A DNA stretch of 46,050 nt from Cohnella rhizoplanae (GCF_948329515.1 NZ_CAOJCN010000033.1:1-46050); one strand, 5' to 3'. Numbered from the stretch's first letter, positions 34,244 to 42,769 are shown. The notes: a model not told the origin generated them from the letters alone. A program made the numbers and translations.

Positions 34244-36222
34244 GCGCGCTGGCGGGGATCGTCCGGTTCGACGGCCTGGAAGCTTCGGCGGCGGACGGCG
34301 AAGCGATGATGGACGCGATGAACGGGTATGTCGCGGACGACGCGCGAACGTGGCGCGGCGGACCGGCGTTCCTCGGTTGCCGCATCCGCTGGATCACGCC
34401 GGAGTCGGTGGGGGAGCGGATGCCGGACGGCGATGCCGGCGGCATGACCGGCGGACTGCGGATCGCCGCGGACGCCATCCTCGACAACCGGGGCGAGCTG
34501 TTCGACCGGCTCGAGGTGCCCGCGGGCAGGCGCTCGGCGATGACGGACAGCGAGCTCATCCTGCTCGCCTACCGCAGATGGGGGCGGCTCGCGCCGTCGC
34601 ATCTGATCGGCGACTTCGCCTTCATGATCTGGGACGCGGACCGCCGGGAGCTGTTCGGCGCGCGGGACCTGTTCGGCAGCCGGTCGCTCTATTATCACAT
34701 CGGCGCCGGACGGCTCGCCTTCGCCACGACGATGGCGCCGCTGCTGGCGCTGCCGGACACGGGGCGCCGGCTGGACGAGGCGTGGCTCGCCGAGTTCATG
34801 GCGATCCCGGAGATGTTCGAGTCCACCGACGCCGGCGCCACGCCTTACCTGGGCGTCCGGCAGGTGCCGGCGGGCCACGCGATCGTCTTCGCGGACGGCC
34901 GTGCCCGCCTCGAAGCCTACGGCACGATCGAGCCGGCCGAGCCGCTGCGGCTGAAGTCGGACGGCGAGTACGAGGAAGCGATGCGCGACGTGTTCGGCGA
35001 GGCGGTGCGCTGCCGGACGCGCACGCACCGCGAGGTGGCGGCGACGCTGAGCGGCGGACTCGACTCGGGCGCGGTCGCGGGCTTCGCGGCGCAGGCGCTG
35101 CGGCAGGAGGGCAAGACGCTGCAGGCTTACAGCAGCGTGCCGGCCAGCGGGTTCGCGGACTGGACGCCTGGCCATGCGGCCGCGGACGAGCGGCCCTTCA
35201 TCGCCGCGACGGTCCGGCACGTCGGCAACATCGAGGAATCCTACATGGACTTCGACGGCATCAGCCCGTTCACCGAGGTCGACGCGTGGATCGACCTGCT
35301 CGAGTCGCCTTATAAATTCTTTGAAAATTCGTATTGGCTGAAGGGCATTCACGAGCGGGCCGGCGAACGGGGAGCGGGCATACTGCTCACCGGCGCGCGG
35401 GGCAACTTCACCGTCTCGTGGGGACCGGCCCTCGACTACTACGCGCAGCTGCTGAAGCGCATGAAATGGATGCGGCTGTCGCGGGAACTCCGGATGTTCG
35501 GCGCCAACAAGGGCATCGGCAGACGGCGCCTGCTGCAGGCGCTCGGCAAGCTGGCCTATCCGGCGCTGGCGGGCCGCTCGCGGGGCGGCGAGGAGCCGGA
35601 TCTGCCGGCGATGCTCATCCACCCCGACTTCGCGGCGCGCATGGACGTATTCGCTAGGCTCCGCGGCGGGCAGGGCGGCCGAGGCGGGAGCGGCGCAGGC
35701 GGGCGAAGTCAAGGACGCGGCGGTTCTGCGGCCGACCCGTTCGCGCTGCGCAGGGACAAGCTCTCGAGCCTGGCCGCGGCCAACAAGAACGGCGCGACCG
35801 CGACCAAGCTGTCCCTGCGGTACGGCGTCTGGGAGCGGGACCCGACCAGCGATCTGCGGGTCGTGCGCTTCTGCCTCGCGGTACCCGTCGAGCAGTACGT
35901 GCGGGACGGGATGGACCGCGCGCTGATCCGCCGGGCGACCAAGGCCGTGCTGCCCGACGAGGTGCGGCTCAACCAGCGGGTGCGGGGCGTCCAGGGTGCC
36001 GATTGGATCCATCGCTCCGCGCCGATGTGGCCGCGCCTGCTCGACGAGCTGCGCCGGCTGTGCAGCGACTCGGCCGTCGCCGGCTATCTCCACGTCGACC
36101 GAATCCGCGCCGCCGCGGAAGGGATCGGGCGGGAGCCGCGGCCCGAGCTCGCTTTTCACCCGGAGATGAGACTCCTGCTGCGCAGCGTGATTCTGTACAG
36201 ATTCATCAAGCGGCATGCCTGA
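34240..36222 (+). CDS. Lasso peptide macrolactam synthetase (asparagine synthetase-like, C protein)
   Basis: The 660-aa enzyme adenylates the side-chain carboxylate of the ring Asp and joins it to the core N-terminus. The N-terminal glutaminase-like domain lacks the catalytic Cys2 (it begins MSALAGIV), as expected for a cyclase using an amine substrate. The synthetase domain has the ATP-pyrophosphatase loop LSGGLDSGAVAG (SGG at 271). A Gly/Ser/Arg-rich insert of about 25 residues near 480 looks like a disordered loop. The start is GTG 34240, overlapping the sulfotransferase stop. The precursor gene follows 33 bp later. Confidence 0.9.
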   Translation: MSALAGIVRFDGLEASAADGEAMMDAMNGYVADDARTWRGGPAFLGCRIRWITPESVGERMPDGDAGGMTGGLRIAADAILDNRGELFDRLEVPAGRRSAMTDSELILLAYRRWGRLAPSHLIGDFAFMIWDADRRELFGARDLFGSRSLYYHIGAGRLAFATTMAPLLALPDTGRRLDEAWLAEFMAIPEMFESTDAGATPYLGVRQVPAGHAIVFADGRARLEAYGTIEPAEPLRLKSDGEYEEAMRDVFGEAVRCRTRTHREVAATLSGGLDSGAVAGFAAQALRQEGKTLQAYSSVPASGFADWTPGHAAADERPFIAATVRHVGNIEESYMDFDGISPFTEVDAWIDLLESPYKFFENSYWLKGIHERAGERGAGILLTGARGNFTVSWGPALDYYAQLLKRMKWMRLSRELRMFGANKGIGRRRLLQALGKLAYPALAGRSRGGEEPDLPAMLIHPDFAARMDVFARLRGGQGGRGGSGAGGRSQGRGGSAADPFALRRDKLSSLAAANKNGATATKLSLRYGVWERDPTSDLRVVRFCLAVPVEQYVRDGMDRALIRRATKAVLPDEVRLNQRVRGVQGADWIHRSAPMWPRLLDELRRLCSDSAVAGYLHVDRIRAAAEGIGREPRPELAFHPEMRLLLRSVILYRFIKRHA

Positions 36223-36255
36223 CACGATCCGACGCTTGAAAGGAGGTGAACGCAA

Positions 36256-36384
36256 ATGGCAAAGCAACAATGGCAAACTCCCGAGCTCGAAACGCTGAAC
36301 GTCAGCGAAACGATGTACGGCAAAGGCATGACCAACATCGACTTCGTTACGACGGAAGACATGGACATCTACACCCCGAGCTGA
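36256..36384 (+). CDS. Lasso peptide precursor (paeninodin-type A)
   Basis: This 42-aa peptide is preceded by a perfect AAAGGAGGTGA. Leader residues 1-20 contain the B1-recognition pattern W6-x-x-P9-x-L11 and the conserved Thr at -2 (T19-M20). The predicted core is residues 21-42: Y-G-K-G-M-T-N-I-D, then a 13-residue tail with F-V-T-T-E-D-M-D-I-Y-T-P-S. Gly2, Gly4 and Asp9 align with paeninodin as I recall it, giving a nine-residue ring Tyr1-Asp9. The terminal Ser22 is the site that HPr-kinase-like tailoring enzymes phosphorylate in paeninodin. Tyr1 and Tyr19 are possible sulfation sites. It lies between the C and K genes and is followed by a strong hairpin. Confidence 0.9.
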   Translation: MAKQQWQTPELETLNVSETMYGKGMTNIDFVTTEDMDIYTPS

Positions 36385-36409
36385 CTCGGAGCTCTAGCGT
36401 TGCCCAAGC

Positions 36410-36452
36410 GTCCTTATACAGTCCCGAACGGGCTGTATAAGGACTTCTTTAT
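36410..36452 (+). terminator. Attenuating terminator after the precursor gene
   Basis: GTCCTTATACAG (36410-36421) pairs perfectly with CTGTATAAGGAC (36433-36444), extended by three pairs, and is followed by TTCTTTATT. Placed between A and K, it should make the precursor mRNA more abundant than the downstream enzyme mRNAs, with partial read-through. It may also stabilise the short A transcript. Confidence 0.85.
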
Positions 36453-36604
36453 TCATGAGTTTGAGTGATACGCGTTACCTTGATCGATCGTTTGAGGAGA
36501 ATCCGGCCATCGAACCCGCAAGTAAGCACGTAATTCCCTTATTGAAGAAAGCAACCGCGCTAGCGGTCGAAATAAATATTTTAGCGGTAAAGGAGCGACT
36601 AACG

Positions 36605-37564
36605 ATGATCGATGCGGCATTGGCAGAACGCACGGCTGCGACGGTGCACCGGGCCTTCGGCCTCGATATCGCGAGCCGGATCCCGCTGCCCGAGCTGCCG
36701 TTGACCGGCGGCGGCGCAGCGGCAGGCGCGGCAGATATAACGATCGACGCGGGCGAGCCGGGGCCGCTGCGGGAGGAGCTCGAAGCGACGGGCAGCAATT
36801 TCTCGCTGACGCGCGGCCGCGGACGATTCCTGTTCCTCATCCCGGAGACGGCCGTCTATTGCATCGACGAAGGGCGCAGGATCACGGTCGCGCCGCTGCC
36901 CGGGGCCGACCCGGAGAAGGTGCGCGTCTACCTGCTCGGCACATGCCTCGGCGCGCTGCTGCTCCTCCGCGGGCTGCTTCCGCTGCACGGCAGCGCGGTC
37001 GTCATCGGCGGCCGGGCGTACGCCTTCGTCGGCGACTCGGGCGCCGGCAAGTCGACGCTCGCCGCGGCGCTCGTCGGGATGGGGCATCGCCTCGTCAGCG
37101 ACGACGTCGTGGCGGTCGCCGCAGGCGAGGGCGGCCGTCCAGTCGTCATGCCGGCCTATCCGCAGCAGAAGCTGTGGCAGGAGAGCCTCGACGGGCTCGG
37201 TCTCCAGGGCGCGCAGTACCGTCCCATCTACCGGGAGACGGAGAAGTTCGCCGTCCCGGTGGCGGACCGGTTCGGCGCCGAGCCGGTGCCGCTGGCCGGC
37301 GTGTTCGAGCTGGCGCGTTCGGATCGGGACGCGATCGCGATCGGCGAGCTGCCCGCGCTGGAGCGGCTGCGCGTCATGCTGCAGCATACGTACCGGCAAG
37401 CGCTGATTCCGAGGCTCGGCCTCGTCGACTGGCATTTCCATGCCGCATCGGACATCGCTTCCCGCATCGCCGTCGGCCGGTTATCGCGGCCTTCGGCAGG
37501 ATTTACGGCGCGCGGGCTCGCGCAGGCCGTCATTCGTTTCGACCAAGGAGGAGAACAACGATGA
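36605..37564 (+). CDS. HPr kinase-like lasso peptide C-terminal serine kinase (K)
   Basis: The 319-aa protein is homologous to the C-terminal catalytic half of HPr kinase. It has Walker A FVGDSGAGKST at about 141-151, the HPrK-type LPLHGSAVVIGG before it, LVSDDVVAV after it, and a basic C-terminal region. In paeninodin-type clusters this kinase phosphorylates the C-terminal Ser of the precursor, which is present here. ATG 36605 is chosen because AAAGGAG lies nine bases upstream; a longer in-frame start at 36455 lies inside the terminator tail. ATGA overlap with B1. Confidence 0.9.
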   Translation: MIDAALAERTAATVHRAFGLDIASRIPLPELPLTGGGAAAGAADITIDAGEPGPLREELEATGSNFSLTRGRGRFLFLIPETAVYCIDEGRRITVAPLPGADPEKVRVYLLGTCLGALLLLRGLLPLHGSAVVIGGRAYAFVGDSGAGKSTLAAALVGMGHRLVSDDVVAVAAGEGGRPVVMPAYPQQKLWQESLDGLGLQGAQYRPIYRETEKFAVPVADRFGAEPVPLAGVFELARSDRDAIAIGELPALERLRVMLQHTYRQALIPRLGLVDWHFHAASDIASRIAVGRLSRPSAGFTARGLAQAVIRFDQGGEQR

Positions 37565-37866
37565 TGAACGCTAGCTTCACGGACCACGCGGATACAGAGC
37601 AGATCGTCGTCAGGGCGGCAGGCAACATGGTGAGCGACATGAACGGCGAGAAGGTCATGTTCAGCACGCAATCGGGCAAATATTACAATCTGGGCCGCAT
37701 CGGCGGCCGGATCTGGGAGCTCATCGCCGAGCCGGTCGGCATCGGGCAGGTGGTCGACGCGCTCGCCGCCGAGTACGAGGTCGAGCGGGCTACGTGCGAA
37801 CGGGAGGTCGGCGCGTTCCTCCGGCATATGTATCGGGAGTCGTTGATCGAGGTGCGTCCATCCTGA
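37561..37866 (+). CDS. PqqD-like leader-binding protein (lasso B1, RRE)
   Basis: The 101-aa RiPP recognition element binds the leader and delivers the precursor to peptidase B2 and cyclase C. It has the PqqD fold: VVRAAGNMVSDMNGEKVMF strands, SGKYYNLGRIGGRIWELI, and a helical C-terminal half with VVDALAAEYEVERATCEREVGAFL. It overlaps the K stop by 4 bp and the B2 start by 1 bp, in the usual split B1-B2 arrangement of Firmicutes. Confidence 0.92.
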   Translation: MMNASFTDHADTEQIVVRAAGNMVSDMNGEKVMFSTQSGKYYNLGRIGGRIWELIAEPVGIGQVVDALAAEYEVERATCEREVGAFLRHMYRESLIEVRPS

Positions 37867-38354
37867 TGCGGGGCTTAAGGGCGTTCTTGGCTTGGCCCGC
37901 GGCGCGCAGGCGGTTAATGCTGGAAGCGCTCTTCTACCTGGCATGGGCGCGCATTCTGAAGGCGATCCCGTTCAACCGGCTCGCGCCGGCGCTCGGGCGG
38001 CCGATGCGGGAGACGCCGCATGTGCACGACCTGCCCGCGGAGCGCGTCGTGCGCAGCATCTCGGAGGCGGTGCGGGTCATGAGCCGCCATACGTTCTGGG
38101 AGAGCCAATGTCTCGTCCAGGCGCTCGCGGCCAAGAAAATGCTCGAGCGCCGCAGCATGGACAGCACGCTGTACCTCGGCACCGCCAAGGACAAGCAGGG
38201 CAACCTCATCGCGCACGCCTGGCTCCGCAGCGGTCCGGTCTATCTGACGGGCGCCGGGGAGCGGCGATTGTTCACGACGGTGGCGGTATTCGGCACGGAC
38301 TATTCGACTGAGAAGATTGAAGGTGCGAAGCATGAACCCAACCTACGAGCTTGA
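37866..38354 (+). CDS. Lasso leader peptidase (transglutaminase-like, B2)
   Basis: The 162-aa cysteine protease removes the leader after M20 of the precursor. It has catalytic Cys82 in FWESQCLVQALAAKKML and catalytic His117 in LIAHAWLRSG. The usual B2 segment TLYLGTAKD lies between them, and an N-terminal hydrophobic helix (LMLEALFYLAWARIL) precedes the catalytic part. ATG 37866 overlaps the B1 stop (TGATG). The C-terminus runs 23 bp into the nucleotidyltransferase gene. Confidence 0.92.
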   Translation: MRGLRAFLAWPAARRRLMLEALFYLAWARILKAIPFNRLAPALGRPMRETPHVHDLPAERVVRSISEAVRVMSRHTFWESQCLVQALAAKKMLERRSMDSTLYLGTAKDKQGNLIAHAWLRSGPVYLTGAGERRLFTTVAVFGTDYSTEKIEGAKHEPNLRA

Positions 38355-39510
38355 TATGACCGCTTTTCCCTGGGAGCTGACCGCGATGCTCGAGGCGCTG
38401 CGGAGCGAAGCGGCGCCGGAGGAGGCGCCGGAAGCGCGGCAGGACGCTCCGCTGCCGAACATCGATTGGAATCAATTCGTGAAGCTGGTCCGCCATCATC
38501 GCGTCTATCCGCAGATCCGCGCGGACTCGGACGGCGCCGGCTTGATTCCGTCCGATGTCCTGCAAGCGCTGAGCGGGGACTATCGGCAGAATACGTGGCG
38601 TATGCTCCGGCTCAGCGGCGAGCTGGACCGCGTGAGCAGGTCGCTGGCGGATCGCGGCGTTCGTTCGCTGACGCTGAAGGGACCGGCGCTGGCCCGGCAG
38701 CTGTACGGGGACATCTCGCTGCGGACGTCCAAGGATCTCGATATTCTGATCCCCGTCGGCGATCTGGAGAAGGCAGAGGGCCTGCTCCAAGAGCTCGGCT
38801 ACCGGGCGGACGGCCCGATCCCGCGCGGTCTGGGCGATTGGAAGTGGAAAATCCATCACGTCTCCTTCACGAATCCCGCGACGGGCATCCAGGTGGAGGT
38901 GCACTGGCGGCTGAACGGCGACATCGGCAAGGAGCCGTCGTTCGAGGCGCTCTGGCGCGACCGGCAAGCCTGCGCGCTCTCGGAAGGCCTCTATATGCCG
39001 GGAGACGCGCACCTGTTCATGTATCTGGTGACGCACGGCGCGCGCCACGGCTGGTTCAGGCTCCGCTGGCTCGCCGATATCGACCGGATGATGCGGCGCA
39101 GCCTGGATTGGGGCGCGATCGTCCCGCTGCTGCGGCGCTACCATGCGCTGGACCAGGCGAGCCAGGCGATCGTGCTGTCCTCGGCGCTGCTGCATACGCC
39201 GGTCCCGGCGTCCATGCGCAGGATCCTCGAGCGCGGCCGCGGGCGAGTATTGGCGGACCGCGCGCTCGGCTTCATCCGAGACGCCGTCGTGCTGACCACG
39301 GACCCGAGCGCGGGAGAGGTGTCGAAGGCGTACAAGCGATACTTGTTCGAGCTGAAGACGACGCGGCAAAAGTGGCGCTACGCGATCAGCCGGCTCTACC
39401 CGAGCTTCAGGGACGCGAAGGCGCTGCCGCTGCCGCGGCCCCTGTACTTTCTTTATTTTCCGCTGCGCCCGTTCGTATGGCTGTGGAGACAGGTTCGTCA
39501 GCAAACGTGA
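38332..39510 (+). CDS. Nucleotidyltransferase-family protein of lasso clusters (N)
   Basis: This 392-aa protein is of the NTP_transf_5 type. It shows TLKGPALARQLYGDISLRTSKDLDILIP (the D-x-D metal site in KDLDIL, with the preceding GD), then VEVHWRL and LVTHGARHGWFRLRWLADIDRMM. The C-terminal half is basic and ends in a hydrophobic patch (PLYFLYFPLRPFVWLWR), which suggests membrane contact. Homologues accompany kinase-containing lasso clusters and are implicated, as I recall, in further modification of the phosphate on the C-terminal Ser. ATG 38332 is chosen because GAAGGTG lies upstream. Confidence 0.85.
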   Translation: MNPTYELDMTAFPWELTAMLEALRSEAAPEEAPEARQDAPLPNIDWNQFVKLVRHHRVYPQIRADSDGAGLIPSDVLQALSGDYRQNTWRMLRLSGELDRVSRSLADRGVRSLTLKGPALARQLYGDISLRTSKDLDILIPVGDLEKAEGLLQELGYRADGPIPRGLGDWKWKIHHVSFTNPATGIQVEVHWRLNGDIGKEPSFEALWRDRQACALSEGLYMPGDAHLFMYLVTHGARHGWFRLRWLADIDRMMRRSLDWGAIVPLLRRYHALDQASQAIVLSSALLHTPVPASMRRILERGRGRVLADRALGFIRDAVVLTTDPSAGEVSKAYKRYLFELKTTRQKWRYAISRLYPSFRDAKALPLPRPLYFLYFPLRPFVWLWRQVRQQT

Positions 39511-39525
39511 GAGCGAGGGACCCGG

Positions 39526-41424
39526 ATGTCGGAACTTAGGTACTATCTGAACAGGCTGCGCGGCTATGCGGGCATGCGGCTGTACGCGCAGCTCATCGCG
39601 ATGGTCGCGCTCGGACTGTTCGACGGCATCGGCATCTACATGCTCGTGCCGATGCTCGGCGTGCTCGGCCTCCTGGGCGCCGATGCGGGCGCCGGCAGCA
39701 TCCCGCTCGCTGGGGAATGGCTCGAGGCGCTGCGCGGCCTGCCGGCGGACTATGCGCTGCCCGTTCTGCTCGCGGCGTTCGTGCTGATCATGACCGTGCA
39801 GGCGCTGCTCCAGCGCGAGCAGAGCATCCGCAGCGCTCGGCTGCAGCAGGGATTCGTGCGTCACCTGAGGCTGAGCCTCTACGAGGGCCTGATGCGCTCG
39901 AACTGGATTTTTTTCGTCAGGCGGCGCCGGTCCGACTTCCACCATCTGCTCACCTCGGAGCTCGCGCGGGTCAGCCAGGCGACTTATCTGATGCTGCAGC
40001 TCGTATCCTCGCTGATCTTCACGGTCATCCAGATCGGCATCGCCTTCTGGCTGTCGGCCAAGCTAACGGCGGTGGTGCTCGTCTGCGGCGCGGCGATCGC
40101 GCTCGTCATGCGGCGCCGGATCCGGCGGGCCAAGGATGTCGGCAACCGGACCAGCGAGCTGTCCATGCATTACTTCGCGGGCATCAACGACCATTTTAAC
40201 GGGATCAAGGATATCAAGAGTAACCGGCTTGAAGCGTCCTACCTCGACTGGTTCCGAAGGCTGACCGGGCGGATGGAAGCCAACTTCGGCGAGTTCGCCC
40301 GGCTGCAGGCGACGACGGCGAGCCTGTACAAGATCGCGTCCGCGGCGCTGATCGCGCTGTTCGCGTATCTGGCGATCGAGACGCTCCATGTAGGCGCGGC
40401 CCAACTGCTGCTCATCGTGGTCCTATTCGCGCGGCTATGGCCCCGGTTCACCGCGATCCAGTCCGGCGCGGAACAGATTGGCTCCTCGATCCCCGCGCTG
40501 CGCAGCCTGCGGCAGCTGGAGCGCGATTGCGCGCAAGCTCGCGAGTCTGGCGATGGAGACGATGCGGCTGCTGCGACGATGGCAGCGACGACGGCAGCAG
40601 CGCCGTTGGCGGTCGCGCCGTGGGCGGCCGCGCCATCGGTAGAGCGAGCCGAGGAATCGGATGGCCTCCAGGTAGAGTCCGGCATCGAGTGCAGGCATGT
40701 GTACTTCCGTTATGGCGACGAAGACGAGGGCGCCTATGCGCTGCGCGACGTGTGCCTCAAGATCCCGGCAGGCAAGATGACGGCGATCGTGGGGAAGTCC
40801 GGCGCGGGCAAGAGCACGCTCGTCGATCTGCTCATGGGACTGCTCGAGCCGGAGCGCGGGACGGTGCTCATCGACGGCGAGCCGGCGCTGCGGGAACGGC
40901 GTCTCGCGCTGCGGCATGCGGTGAGCTATGTCGCGCAGGACCCGTTCCTGTTCCATGACAGCATCCGCCACAATCTGCTGGCGGTCCGTCCGGACGCGGA
41001 CGAGGAGGCGCTGTGGACCGCGCTGCGATTCTCCGCATCGGAGGACTTCGTGCGTCGATTGCCCGAGGGGCTGGACACCGTGGTCGGTGACCGCGGGATC
41101 CGCCTGTCGGGCGGAGAGCGGCAGCGGCTCGTGCTGGCCCGGGCGATCCTCCGCAAGCCGTCGATCCTCGTGCTGGACGAGGCGACGAGCGCGCTCGACG
41201 CGGACAACGAGGCGCGCATCCAGGAGGCGATCGACCGGCTGAAGGGGAAGATGACGATCATCGTCATCGCGCACCGGTTGTCGACGATCCGCGGCGCGGA
41301 TCAAGTCATTGTCATGGAGCAGGGCGAGGCGATCGTGCGGGATGGCGATAGCCGGACTGCCTGGCAGGATCAAGAGCGGACAGACATGGATACGGAAAAG
41401 ACGGCTGGCGCAGGCGTCCGTTGA
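39526..41424 (+). CDS. Lasso peptide ABC exporter (D), TMD-NBD fusion
   Basis: This 632-aa half-transporter works as a dimer to export the mature peptide and give self-immunity. Six membrane helices lie in residues 15-310. A low-complexity Ala/Thr-rich linker follows (about 340-385, DDAAAATMAATTAAAPLAV). The nucleotide-binding domain has Walker A GKSGAGKST, the Q-loop in VSYVAQDPFLF, signature RLSGGERQRL, Walker B SILVLDEATSALD, and a switch His in VIAHRLS. The start is ATG 39526, 15 bp after the N gene. The linker is unusually long and compositionally biased. Confidence 0.92.
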   Translation: MSELRYYLNRLRGYAGMRLYAQLIAMVALGLFDGIGIYMLVPMLGVLGLLGADAGAGSIPLAGEWLEALRGLPADYALPVLLAAFVLIMTVQALLQREQSIRSARLQQGFVRHLRLSLYEGLMRSNWIFFVRRRRSDFHHLLTSELARVSQATYLMLQLVSSLIFTVIQIGIAFWLSAKLTAVVLVCGAAIALVMRRRIRRAKDVGNRTSELSMHYFAGINDHFNGIKDIKSNRLEASYLDWFRRLTGRMEANFGEFARLQATTASLYKIASAALIALFAYLAIETLHVGAAQLLLIVVLFARLWPRFTAIQSGAEQIGSSIPALRSLRQLERDCAQARESGDGDDAAAATMAATTAAAPLAVAPWAAAPSVERAEESDGLQVESGIECRHVYFRYGDEDEGAYALRDVCLKIPAGKMTAIVGKSGAGKSTLVDLLMGLLEPERGTVLIDGEPALRERRLALRHAVSYVAQDPFLFHDSIRHNLLAVRPDADEEALWTALRFSASEDFVRRLPEGLDTVVGDRGIRLSGGERQRLVLARAILRKPSILVLDEATSALDADNEARIQEAIDRLKGKMTIIVIAHRLSTIRGADQVIVMEQGEAIVRDGDSRTAWQDQERTDMDTEKTAGAGVR

Positions 41425-41465
41425 GTAGGGGAGCCGTGCCTGGACCGATCATAGGAGGAATTCCA

Positions 41466-42197
41466 ATGAACCTACACGAAGCGATGGGATCGGACGGTAT
41501 GGCAGGTCGAGCAGTAGGACAGACGGGCGGAACACGGGCGGCAGGTGCCGTAGAAGCGCAGCGAGGCGCGAACACCGCGGCAGCCGTGATGTGGCAGCGT
41601 TCGGGTATCGGGCGCGCGGATCGGGAGCGGCGGCACGGCCATGCGAGCCGCGTGCTCTGGTTCACGGGGCTGCCCGGCTCGGGCAAATCCACGCTCGCAT
41701 TTGCGCTGGAGCGAGAGCTGCACGAGCGCGGCGTCAGCTGCGTCGTGCTGGATGGGGACAATATGCGGCACGGACTGTGCCGCGAGCTTGGCTTCTCGGA
41801 GGCAGACAGGCGGGAGAACATCCGCAGAGTCGGCGAGGTCGCCAAGCTGTTCATGGAGAACGGGACGGTCGTGCTCGCCGCGCTCGTGTCGCCAGGCGCC
41901 GAGGACCGGCGGATGGTGAGAGAGATGTTCGAGGCGGAGGACTTCGCGGAGGTGTACGTGAACTGTCCGCTGGAAGAGTGCGAACGAAGGGATCCCAAGG
42001 GCATGTACAAAAAGGCTAGAAGCGGCCTCATTCCCAGCTTCACGGGCATCGGCGCTCCGTACGACGTGCCCGAACAGCCCGAGCTGACGGTCGATACGCA
42101 TAGCAGGACGGAGACCGATTCCGTCGCCGACTTGATCGGTTATCTCGAAGCCAGCGGCGTTCTCGTCGGCAGACCGGGCGAAGCCTGGGTGATCTAA
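41466..42197 (+). CDS. cysC: Adenylyl-sulfate (APS) kinase
   Basis: The 243-aa kinase phosphorylates APS to PAPS, the sulfate donor for sulfotransferases. An N-terminal extension of about 55 residues without recognisable motif precedes the core: LWFTGLPGSGKSTLAFALE (P-loop), LDGDNMRHGLCRELGFSEADRRENIRR, VLAALVSPGAEDRRMVREMF, VYVNCPLEECERRDPKGMYKKA, and FTGIGAPYDVPEQPEL. All are canonical. ATG 41466 follows AGGAGGAATTCC. No ATP sulfurylase is in the window, so APS must come from elsewhere. Its place next to the lasso exporter and the sulfotransferase at the other end suggest dedicated PAPS supply. Confidence 0.9.
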   Translation: MNLHEAMGSDGMAGRAVGQTGGTRAAGAVEAQRGANTAAAVMWQRSGIGRADRERRHGHASRVLWFTGLPGSGKSTLAFALERELHERGVSCVVLDGDNMRHGLCRELGFSEADRRENIRRVGEVAKLFMENGTVVLAALVSPGAEDRRMVREMFEAEDFAEVYVNCPLEECERRDPKGMYKKARSGLIPSFTGIGAPYDVPEQPELTVDTHSRTETDSVADLIGYLEASGVLVGRPGEAWVI

Positions 42198-42218
42198 GTT
42201 TGAAAGGAGAGGAACGCT

Positions 42219-42737
42219 ATGTCCGACAAAAAGAGCTGGCCGCGCCGCGTTTCGCTCATTCTCCTCTGCTGCGTCGTCATTGCCATTTTCAAACTATCCT
42301 CGCAGCCGTACAGCGCCCAGACGATCCAGCCGCTGCTGAATCGCACCCTATCCTTCGAGAAGGCGGAGCGGGTGCTGCCGGGCGTGGACATCCGGTACGA
42401 CGGCAAGGAATACCGCCGCGACGTCAACCCGTACGGCATGATCGAGTTTCTGTTCCGCAAGGGCGCCCACCTGTTCGTGTACGGCGTGCTCGCGGCCGTG
42501 ACCGCGCTCGCGCTGCGGCTGTTCCGCCTTCGTCCGGCGCCGGCCGCCGCGATATCGCTCGCGATCGTCGGGCTCGTCGCGGTCCTCGACGAGTGGAATC
42601 AGCGCTATTCGGCGGCACGCACGCCGACCTATCAGGACGTGCTCGTGGACCTGACCGGCGGCGCGTTAAGCCTCGCCCTCTGCTTCGGCGTCGCCGCGGT
42701 GTATCGGCGGCTCTGGAGCGACCGACGCGCATCCTAA
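42219..42737 (+). CDS. VanZ-family membrane protein
   Basis: This 172-aa protein has four hydrophobic segments and the VanZ signature. It reads FLFRKGAHLFVYGVLAAVTALAL, with the conserved K-x-x-H, then VLDEWNQRYSAARTPTYQDVLVDLTGGALSLAL. VanZ proteins give low-level resistance to certain cell-wall-active peptides by an unclear mechanism. Here it closes the lasso cluster 21 bp after cysC and may serve in immunity or simply be a neighbour. A strong terminator follows. Confidence 0.88.
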   Translation: MSDKKSWPRRVSLILLCCVVIAIFKLSSQPYSAQTIQPLLNRTLSFEKAERVLPGVDIRYDGKEYRRDVNPYGMIEFLFRKGAHLFVYGVLAAVTALALRLFRLRPAPAAAISLAIVGLVAVLDEWNQRYSAARTPTYQDVLVDLTGGALSLALCFGVAAVYRRLWSDRRAS

Positions 42738-42769
42738 CGCATCTAATTGCAATGTCCCCTTATTAACAT

